Source of the DNA: Gemmatimonadota bacterium
Lineage (GTDB): Bacteria > Gemmatimonadota > Gemmatimonadetes > Gemmatimonadales > GWC2-71-9
Assembly: GCA_003221825.1 (NCBI GenBank)
Contig: QHUE01000102.1
Span: 1-19,506 of the forward strand
Reading direction: 5' to 3'
Length of the DNA: 19,506 nucleotides
The notes beneath the pieces are model-generated. The model was not told the DNA's origin. It made no database searches and saw only the letters and a list, made by a program, of their open reading frames with translations. Made by a program: the position numbers and the translations under genes. This document shows positions 13,701 through 19,506 of the stretch, piece by piece (within the stretch, counting starts at the first letter, position 1; each line of letters opens with the position of its first letter).

Positions 13701-15412
13701 CGCGGGGCGTTCACGACCGTGCCGTCTTCGACCGTGACCAGCAGCTTGTGGCTCTGCGCCAGGGCGTCGAGCATCTCGCGATCCATCGGCTTCAGGAAGC
13801 GCGCATTGATCACCGAGACATCGAGACCGTCCGCCGCGAGCAGCTCGGCGGCCTCGAGCGCCGGCTTGCACATGACGCCGACGGCGATGATCGCGCAGTC
13901 CTTGCCTTTTCGCAGCAGCTCCCACGCCCCATAGGGAACCGGCGGCACTTCGGCGGCGGGCGGCGCCTCGCCGGGCGCTTTGTCGCGCGGATAACGCAGC
14001 GAGAACGGACCGTCGGTGTGCTGCAGCGCGCAGCGCAGCAACCCGATCATCTCGGCAGCATCCTTCGGCGCCGTGACGGTCATGTGCGGCACCGCCAGCA
14101 TGTAGGCGATGTCGTACAGCCCCATGTGGGTTTGGCCGTCTTCGCCGACCATCCCGGCGCGGTCGAGCGCAAAAATGACCGGCAGCTTCTGGATGGCGAC
14201 GTCGTGGATGATGCTGTCGTAGGCGCGCTGCAGGAACGTCGAATAGATCGCGACGACCGGCCGCACGCCCTGGGTCGCGAGGCCCCCCGCGAACGTGGTG
14301 GCATGCGCCTCGGCGATGCCCACGTCGAAGAAGCGCTCCGGCCACTTCTTCTGGAAGATGTTCGTGCCGGTCCCCGACGGCATCGCGGCCGTGATGACGA
14401 CGAAGTTGGCATCTTCGGCCGCGAGCTGGGTGAGCGCGTCGCCGAACACCTTCGTCCACTGCGGGGGTCCGGGGTTCACCGGCTTCAGCTTGCCGGTGAC
14501 GGGATCGTAGGGCGCGCGGGCGTGATACTTCTCGAGATCGGGCTCGGGCAGCGGGAAGCCTTTGCCCTTCTCGGTGATGACGTGCACGACGCGCGGTCCC
14601 CCGAGCGTCTTCACGATGTCGAAGGTGTGCAGCATCTGCGCGATGTTGTGCCCGTCGATCGGCCCGAAGTAGCGGAAGCCCAGCTCCTCGAACAGCATCC
14701 CCGGCGACCAGAGATTCTTGATGCTCTCTTCGACGTTCTTGGCGAAGTCGACCAGTTTCTGGCCGCCGACGATGTGCGACGCGCGCTCGATGAGATGTTT
14801 GACGCGCTCGCGGATCCGCACGGTGATCGGACTGGCGACGATGGAGCCGAGGTACTTTTTAAGCGCCCCGACGTTGGGCGCGATCGACATGCCGTTGTCG
14901 TTGAGCACAACGATGAAGTCGCGGCCCGAATCGCCGGCGTTGTTGAGCGCCTCGTAGGGCAGGCCGCACGTCATGGCCCCGTCGCCGACCACGGCGACGA
15001 CCTTGAACGCCTCGCCCTTCAAATCGCGCGCCGCCGCCATGCCGAACGCCGCCGAGAGCGCGGTCCCCGCATGGCCGGCCCCGAACTGATCATGCTCGCT
15101 TTCCGAGCGCCGCAGGAACCCCGACAGCCCGCCCTTCTGGCGCAGGGTGTCGAGCCGGTCGTTGCGGCCGGTCAGGATCTTCCACGGATAGCCCTGGTGG
15201 CCGACGTCCCAGACGATCTTGTCACGGGGCGAGTCGAACGCGGCGCAGAGGGCCACGGTCAGCTCGACGACACCGAGCCCGGCGCCGATGTGACCGCCGG
15301 TCTGCGATACGACGTCGATGAGACGCTGCCGCACTTCGCCCGCGAGCTGCTGCAGCTGCTCCGGCGCGAGCGTCTTGACGTCCTGGGGACCGTGAATCGA
15401 TTCGAGAATCAA
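13697..15412 (-). CDS. dxs: 1-deoxy-D-xylulose-5-phosphate synthase, C-terminally shortened
   Basis: This thiamine-diphosphate enzyme joins pyruvate and glyceraldehyde 3-phosphate in the first step of the MEP isoprenoid pathway. Visible features are catalytic His41 (TGGHIGAGLGVVE), the thiamine-diphosphate motif VGDGAMTCG (142-150) with NDNGMS (171-176), the pyrimidine-domain Glu368 (DVGIAEAH), and DRAGMVGEDGQTHMG. The product is 571 residues; the family is usually 620-640. It ends VTVEDGTVVN-APR, where homologues continue '(G)GFG...' for another 50-60 residues of the transketolase C-terminal domain. The stop overlaps nadK (ATGA), so the true 3' end seems present and a segment before it lost, in frame. 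The TTG start at 15412 overlaps the ispA stop (TTGA). Activity is doubtful as written. Confidence 0.88.
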   Translation of the reverse strand: MILESIHGPQDVKTLAPEQLQQLAGEVRQRLIDVVSQTGGHIGAGLGVVELTVALCAAFDSPRDKIVWDVGHQGYPWKILTGRNDRLDTLRQKGGLSGFLRRSESEHDQFGAGHAGTALSAAFGMAAARDLKGEAFKVVAVVGDGAMTCGLPYEALNNAGDSGRDFIVVLNDNGMSIAPNVGALKKYLGSIVASPITVRIRERVKHLIERASHIVGGQKLVDFAKNVEESIKNLWSPGMLFEELGFRYFGPIDGHNIAQMLHTFDIVKTLGGPRVVHVITEKGKGFPLPEPDLEKYHARAPYDPVTGKLKPVNPGPPQWTKVFGDALTQLAAEDANFVVITAAMPSGTGTNIFQKKWPERFFDVGIAEAHATTFAGGLATQGVRPVVAIYSTFLQRAYDSIIHDVAIQKLPVIFALDRAGMVGEDGQTHMGLYDIAYMLAVPHMTVTAPKDAAEMIGLLRCALQHTDGPFSLRYPRDKAPGEAPPAAEVPPVPYGAWELLRKGKDCAIIAVGVMCKPALEAAELLAADGLDVSVINARFLKPMDREMLDALAQSHKLLVTVEDGTVVNAPR

Positions 15413-16281
15413 TTAGGCCTCGTCACGATGTAGTGGGCCAGCTCGACCAGTATGGGGGAAACTAACCCGGCATCCCGCAGATGGTCTACGGCCTTCGCGG
15501 CCAGCCGTTCCGCCTCCGCGCGCGCCGCGCCGACGCCCAACAGCGTTACGAACGTCGCTTTGGCGTGCGCCGCGTCCTTGCCGGCCGTTTTGCCCAGCTG
15601 ATCCGACGTGGCCGTGGCGTCGAGGACGTCGTCGGCGATCTGAAAGGCGAGGCCAATTGCTTCTCCGTAGGCGCGCAATGCTTCGACATGACTTGTCGTT
15701 CCCTCGGCGGAGAGTCCGCCGATCACGCACGAGGCGGCGATGAGCGCGCCGGTCTTGCGGCGGTGCACCTCCTCAAGCGCCTCCATCGGCAGCGCTTTCG
15801 CTTCAGCCTCGAGATCGAGCGCCTGGCCGCCGATCATGCCGCCCGCGCCCGCCGCACGAAACAGCTCGAGCGAGATCTCGCGCCGCCGCCCCGGCGGCAG
15901 CGCGAGCGCGGCGAGCCCCTGGGCCAACACGCGCGCGGCGAGCGTCACCATGTCATAGCCGGCGCGGGTCGCCCGGGGGACGTCGAACGCGCGGTGCGCG
16001 GTGGGCCGCCCGCGCCGTATGTCGTCGTTGTCCATGCAAGGGAGATCATCGTGGACCAGCGAGTACGCATGCACGACTTCGACGGCCGCCGCCAGCTCGG
16101 CAACCCCGGCGGAGGAGGATCCGTTGAGGGCTTCGTGTGCCGCGAATACGAGCGTCGGGCGCAGCCGCTTGCCTTCGCCGAGCAAACTGTAGCGGACGAC
16201 CTCATCTCCGCGTGTTGCCGCTGCCAATACCGCGTCGACGCGGGCGCGAGCGTCCGCGAGATAGCTAGCTAGGGCTTTCAA
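15409..16281 (-). CDS. ispA: Short-chain polyprenyl diphosphate synthase (farnesyl/geranylgeranyl type)
   Basis: The 290-residue trans-isoprenyl synthase condenses isopentenyl diphosphate with allylic diphosphates. Visible features are the GKRLRP motif (37-42), the first Asp-rich motif DDLPCMD (78-84, the longer DDx4D form of bacterial farnesyl synthases), KTGALI, and the second Asp-rich motif FQIADDVLD, followed by GKTAGKDAAHAKAT. The segment after the first motif reads RAGYDMVTLAAR, where typical enzymes have LAGDALLTLAFE. Chain length cannot be fixed from sequence; farnesyl diphosphate is the default guess. The TTG start at 16281 overlaps xseB by 17 bp. It lies next to dxs, so early and late isoprenoid steps are co-transcribed, as in many bacteria. 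Confidence 0.92.
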   Translation of the reverse strand: MKALASYLADARARVDAVLAAATRGDEVVRYSLLGEGKRLRPTLVFAAHEALNGSSSAGVAELAAAVEVVHAYSLVHDDLPCMDNDDIRRGRPTAHRAFDVPRATRAGYDMVTLAARVLAQGLAALALPPGRRREISLELFRAAGAGGMIGGQALDLEAEAKALPMEALEEVHRRKTGALIAASCVIGGLSAEGTTSHVEALRAYGEAIGLAFQIADDVLDATATSDQLGKTAGKDAAHAKATFVTLLGVGAARAEAERLAAKAVDHLRDAGLVSPILVELAHYIVTRPN

Positions 16282-16456
16282 TCTCGAGAACTTTTTTGAC
16301 CTTGAGCTCCGCCTGCGCGAGCTGCTCGCGCGCCGCCCGCAGCCGTTCGACGCCTTCCTCGAACAGCTTCAGCGCCTCGTCCAGATCGAGATCCTCCGCC
16401 TCCAGGCGGCGCACGATGGCCTCGAGCCGCTCGAGCTGCTTACTGAACTCTGGCAT
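16265..16456 (-). CDS. xseB: Exonuclease VII small subunit
   Basis: The 63-residue helical protein binds the C-terminal coiled coil of XseA to form exonuclease VII. The family pattern is clear: FSKQLERLEAIVRRLE, then DLDLDEALKLFEEGVERL, then a Lys-rich third helix (QAELKVKKVLEIE). ATG 16456 (MPEFSK) was preferred to ATG 16468 because GGAGAGG lies at the right distance. The gene overlaps the xseA 3' end by 17 bp and the ispA start by 17 bp. Confidence 0.93.
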   Translation of the reverse strand: MPEFSKQLERLEAIVRRLEAEDLDLDEALKLFEEGVERLRAAREQLAQAELKVKKVLEIESPS

Positions 16457-17585
16457 CAACCTCTCCATCGCTCACGCGCAGCCGGAATTCCTTGCCAGAC
16501 GGGAGCTGGGCGACGCGCTTGAGGATTTTCCCGTCCGCGTCCCGTGCGACGGCGTAGCCCCGGCCCAGCACGCGCAGCGGGCTCAACGCATCGAGGCGCG
16601 CGCTGTGCGCGGTGAGCAGTGCGCCGGAACGCTCGATGCGATTCTGGATACTCGACACCAAACGATCTCCGGTTCGGTCGAGCCGTTCCACGACATGTTT
16701 CGACGCAATTCTCAACGCTCTCGCTAGACGTTGTCCTAATACGTCGCACTTAATACGCACTTCAGCTCTATCCGGCGTCGCGGCCTCGGCCGCGGCGGAC
16801 GGCGTCGGGGCGCGCAGGTCGGCGACGAGATCGCAGAGCGTCACGTCGGTCTCGTGGCCGATCGCCGAGATCACCGGCATGGGCATCGCGGCGACGGCGC
16901 GCGCGACGCGCTCGCTGTTGAACGCCCAGAGATCCTCGACTGAGCCACCACCTCTGGCAACCACCAGGACGTCCACCGGCAGGCGTGAGATGCGGTTCAG
17001 CGCCGAACACACCGACGCCTCGGCCTTGGCGCCCTGCACCTGCGCGGGCACAACGATCAGCTCGGCGATGGGCCAGCGGCGGGCGAGGACGGCTTGGATG
17101 TCGCGCAGCGCGGCGCCATCGGGACTCGTGACGACGGCAATGCGGCGCGGGAACGGGGGCAGGCGGCGCTTGCGAGCGGGATCGAGGAGACCGTCTTTGG
17201 TGAGCGCCGCCTTGGCCTTCTCGAATGCCAGCTTCCAGAGGCCGCCCTGCTCCGTCGACAGCAGCTCCATCACCGTGAGCTGGAAGTCGCCCTTGTCTTC
17301 GTACAGTGTGGGCCGCGCGAAGACGAACACCTGCATGCCGTCGGTGGGGGCCGGCAGCATGAAGTTCTGCTTGGCGAACATCACGCAGCGCAGCTGCGCC
17401 GACTTGTCGCGCAGCGAGAAGTACCAGTGGCCGCTGCGCCACGCCTTGAACCCGGCGATCTCCCCGCGCACCCACAGGGGCGGCAGGCCCGCTTCGATCA
17501 CGGCGCGGGCGCGGCGCGTCACTTCGGCGACGGTCCACGCACCCTCGGCGGACGCGGCCGCGAAGAGGTCTAGGGACTGACCCAC
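16440..17585 (-). CDS. xseA: Exonuclease VII large subunit
   Basis: The catalytic subunit of exonuclease VII degrades single-stranded DNA from both ends and works in repair. The GTG start at 17585 (MGQSLDLF) overlaps folD by 16 bp and yields 381 residues. Order of parts: an N-terminal OB-fold (LPPLWVRGEIAGFKAW to about residue 100), the catalytic domain with VTSPDGAALRDI, VVARGGGSVEDLWAFN and ISAIGHETDVTLCDLVADLRAPTPSAAAE, then a coiled-coil region and the closing LSPLRVLGRGYAVA. The family is usually 390-460 long. The coiled coil here is short (about 60 residues between the catalytic core and LSPL), less than in E. coli, but all catalytic motifs are present. Confidence 0.95.
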   Translation of the reverse strand: MGQSLDLFAAASAEGAWTVAEVTRRARAVIEAGLPPLWVRGEIAGFKAWRSGHWYFSLRDKSAQLRCVMFAKQNFMLPAPTDGMQVFVFARPTLYEDKGDFQLTVMELLSTEQGGLWKLAFEKAKAALTKDGLLDPARKRRLPPFPRRIAVVTSPDGAALRDIQAVLARRWPIAELIVVPAQVQGAKAEASVCSALNRISRLPVDVLVVARGGGSVEDLWAFNSERVARAVAAMPMPVISAIGHETDVTLCDLVADLRAPTPSAAAEAATPDRAEVRIKCDVLGQRLARALRIASKHVVERLDRTGDRLVSSIQNRIERSGALLTAHSARLDALSPLRVLGRGYAVARDADGKILKRVAQLPSGKEFRLRVSDGEVDARVQ

Positions 17586-18457
17586 TGCCGCGCGGCCTGC
17601 ACCGTGTTGTAGAGGAGCATCGTGATCGTCATCGGCCCGACGCCGCCCGGCACGGGGGTGATCGCCGACGCGACCTGCTTCGCCTCCGGAAACTTCACGT
17701 CGCCGACCAGGCGATAGCCCTGTTTGCGCGAGGGATCGTCCACGCGATTGACGCCGACATCGATCACGACGGCGCCGGGTTTCACCATGTCGCCGCTCAC
17801 GAACTCCGGCTTGCCGATGGCGACGATGAGGATGTCCGCCTGGAGCGTGTACTGCTCGATGTTCCGGGTGCGCGAGTGGCACACGGTGACGGTAGCATTG
17901 CCACCCGGGCCGTCCTGCAGCAGCAGGGCCGCCATTGGCCGTCCCACGATGTTCGAGCGCCCCACGACGACGGCGTGCGCTCCTTTCGTCTCGACGCCCG
18001 TGCGGATCAGGAGCTGCTGCACCCCATACGGCGTCGCCGGACGGAAGCCTGTCGGATCGCCGACCGCGACCTTGCCGACGTTCTCGGGATGGAAGCCGTC
18101 CACGTCTTTGCGCGGATCGATGCGATGCAGGGCGCGATTGGTGTCGATCTGCCTGGGGAGCGGCAGCTGCACCAGGATGCCGTGAATCTTGGGGTTGGCA
18201 TTGAGCCGTTCCAGCAACCCCATGAGGTCCGCCTCGCTCGTGTCCTTGGGCAGCTTGATCGTCTCGTGATAGAGGCTCGCTTCGTCGCAGGCTTTCCCCT
18301 TCATCCGCACGTAGACCTGCGAGGCGGGATTGTCGCCCACGAGCACCACGGCGAGGCCCGCGGTGACACCCTGTTTCTTGAGCTTCGTGATCTCGCTGCC
18401 TAGCTCCGCCCGCATGGCCGCGCCGACGGCATTGCCGTCGATCAGATTAGCGGGCAA
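17570..18457 (-). CDS. folD: Bifunctional methylenetetrahydrofolate dehydrogenase/cyclohydrolase
   Basis: The 295-residue enzyme interconverts 5,10-methylene-, 5,10-methenyl- and 10-formyl-tetrahydrofolate with NADP. Visible features are the Y49-x-x-x-K53 catalytic pair (SQVYVRMKGKAC), the VQLPLP motif, DVDGFHPENVG, the nucleotide-binding GRSNIVGRPMA, IDVGVNR, and the closing ITPVPGGVGPMTITML. Length is normal. The TTG start at 18457 overlaps rny by 11 bp; an internal ATG at Met15 would remove a conserved first strand. The gene is part of the tightly packed minus-strand operon. Confidence 0.97.
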   Translation of the reverse strand: MPANLIDGNAVGAAMRAELGSEITKLKKQGVTAGLAVVLVGDNPASQVYVRMKGKACDEASLYHETIKLPKDTSEADLMGLLERLNANPKIHGILVQLPLPRQIDTNRALHRIDPRKDVDGFHPENVGKVAVGDPTGFRPATPYGVQQLLIRTGVETKGAHAVVVGRSNIVGRPMAALLLQDGPGGNATVTVCHSRTRNIEQYTLQADILIVAIGKPEFVSGDMVKPGAVVIDVGVNRVDDPSRKQGYRLVGDVKFPEAKQVASAITPVPGGVGPMTITMLLYNTVQAARQWVSP

Positions 18458-19506
18458 CGCCCACCGCCCGTGTCTCCCGAATCACGACCACCTTGATCTG
18501 TCCCGGGTATTGGAGCTCGCGCTCGATCTTGCGCGCGATCTCGTCCGTGAGCCGCGCCGCCGCCGCGTCGTCCACCGTGTCCGGCGTCACCACGACGCGC
18601 ACTTCCCGGCCTGCCTGAATCGCGAAGACCTTGTCGACGCCCTTGAACTCCGAGGCCAGCGTCTCGAGCTGCGAGAGCCGTTTGACGTAGGTCTCGAACG
18701 CCTCGCGCCGCGCGCCGGGGCGCGACCCCGAGATGGCGTCCGCCGCCTGCACGATCACGCTGATCGGGGATTCATGCGGGACGTCGTCGTGATGCGCCGC
18801 GATGCAATTGATGACCGTCGCATTCTCGCCGTACTTCGTCGCCACCTCGATGCCGAGCTGGACGTGGGTCCCGTCGTGCTCATGGGTCAGGACTTTGCCG
18901 ACGTCGTGGAGCAGCGCGCCCCGCTTGGCGAGATGGACGTCGAGCTTCAGCTCGGCCGCCATCATGCCGGCGAGATAGGCGACTTCCTTGGAGTGCTCGA
19001 GGATGTTCTGCCCGTACGACGTGCGGTACTTCATCCGGCCCACGAGCTTGACGAGCTCGGCGTGCATGCCACGAATCCCGGTGTCGTAGACCGCCTGCTC
19101 CCCCGCCTCGACGATGCCGGCGTCGACGTCCGCCTTGGCCTTCTTGACGATCTCCTCGATCCGGCCGGGATGGATGCGGCCGTCGGCGATGAGGCGCTCC
19201 AGCGCGAGGCGGCCGATCTCGCGGCGCACCGGCTCGAAACAAGAGACGACCACGGTATCGGGCGTGTCGTCGATGATGACGTCGACGCCGGTCGCGGCCT
19301 CGAACGCCCGGATATTGCGGCCCTCGCGGCCGATGATGCGCCCCTTCATTTCGTCGGACGGAAGCACCACCGCCGACACACTCGATTCGGCGGTCTGCTC
19401 CGCGGCAATCCGTTGGATCGCGAGCGCGACGATCTTCTTCGCCTCGCGGTCGGCGTTCTTCCTGGCCTGCTCGGTGATGTTGCGCACGAGCGCGGCCGCT
19501 TCGTCC
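18447..19506 (-). CDS. rny: Ribonuclease Y (5' part outside window)
   Basis: The frame is open to the window edge, so at least 352 C-terminal residues are present of about 520. RNase Y is a membrane-bound endoribonuclease that starts mRNA decay. Visible are the end of the N-terminal coiled coil (ITEQARKNADREAKK), the KH domain with GRIIGREGRNIRAFE, the HD domain with the metal-binding HDVGK and later AAHHDDV, the conserved SGSRPGARREAFETYVKRL, and the family C-terminus GQIKVVVIRETRAVGVAR. The transmembrane anchor and most of the coiled coil lie outside. It is upstream of folD and overlaps it by 11 bp. Confidence 0.97.
   Translation of the reverse strand, partial: DEAAALVRNITEQARKNADREAKKIVALAIQRIAAEQTAESSVSAVVLPSDEMKGRIIGREGRNIRAFEAATGVDVIIDDTPDTVVVSCFEPVRREIGRLALERLIADGRIHPGRIEEIVKKAKADVDAGIVEAGEQAVYDTGIRGMHAELVKLVGRMKYRTSYGQNILEHSKEVAYLAGMMAAELKLDVHLAKRGALLHDVGKVLTHEHDGTHVQLGIEVATKYGENATVINCIAAHHDDVPHESPISVIVQAADAISGSRPGARREAFETYVKRLSQLETLASEFKGVDKVFAIQAGREVRVVVTPDTVDDAAAARLTDEIARKIERELQYPGQIKVVVIRETRAVGVAR

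Noticed and set aside
13104..14459. A 451-codon minus-strand frame joining part of the dxs region to nadK
   Set aside because: Its first half is the out-of-frame shadow of dxs; only the part from ATG 13700 is NadK, so it is not a fusion protein.
13748..15433. A 561-codon open frame on the plus strand opposite dxs
   Set aside because: It is rich in Arg, His, Asp and Gly with no domain pattern, lies fully antisense to a well-matched dxs, and is expected from codon bias in GC-rich genes.
16440..17585. Possible internal deletion in the XseA coiled coil
   Set aside because: The coiled coil is short compared with E. coli, but the frame is intact, all motifs are present and short XseA proteins exist in other bacteria.
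16440..17882. A longer XseA starting within folD
   Set aside because: The first 99 residues are an Arg/His-rich shadow of folD; GTG 17585 gives a normal XseA N-terminus.
1..19506. Mobile element, CRISPR array, toxin-antitoxin or defence system
   Set aside because: No transposase, integrase, spaced repeats or defence-type domains were found on either strand; the tRNA gene has no visible attachment-site duplication nearby.

Overview
The window is GC-rich bacterial DNA with densely packed genes, many GTG/TTG starts and many overlapping start-stop junctions. The minus-strand order rny-folD-xseA-xseB-ispA-dxs-nadK-recN, the zinc-ribbon/PEGA serine-threonine kinase and the many secreted beta-barrels and lipoproteins suggest Gemmatimonadota or a close relative. 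This taxonomic call is inference from gene content and was not checked by search.

Layout. Positions 1-555 (-) hold the start of a membrane-anchored DUF4097-type protein cut by the window edge. Positions 659-880 (-) encode a 73-residue secreted protein with its own promoter and a terminator-like hairpin. Positions 988-4640 (-) form an envelope/signalling cluster: an Ig-like lipoprotein, a Ser/Thr kinase, a TPR/FlgD-like secreted protein, and two damaged outer-membrane barrel genes. Positions 4707-4790 (-) are tRNA-Leu(UAA), followed by a heptamer repeat. Positions 5083-6234 (+) encode an Ig-like lipoprotein that converges on galactokinase (6252-7397, -). Divergent from galK, positions 7480-11295 (+) form a three-gene outer-membrane operon: a FadL/TodX-like channel, an SGNH-hydrolase lipoprotein and a barrel protein. 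Positions 11219-19506 (-) are a housekeeping operon covering RNA turnover (rny), one-carbon metabolism (folD), exonuclease VII (xseA/xseB), isoprenoid precursors (ispA, dxs), NAD phosphorylation (nadK) and recombination repair (recN).

The most notable signal is damage concentrated in a few genes. nadK lacks an internal block of roughly 30 residues and changes frame there. dxs stops at 571 residues without the usual C-terminal ~50-60 residues. Two barrel genes are frameshifted or internally deleted. dxs and nadK are normally essential, so base-calling or assembly error is at least as likely as real gene decay. The other observations are extracytoplasmic-sigma-like promoter motifs of similar form before three envelope genes, two heptamer tandem repeats, a G9 tract inside nadK, and a kinase with an unusual glycine loop.

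I found no insertion sequence, CRISPR array, prophage or defence system. I do not see a clearly novel multi-gene system. The best candidate for an under-described unit is the kinase-centred envelope cluster at 988-4640.
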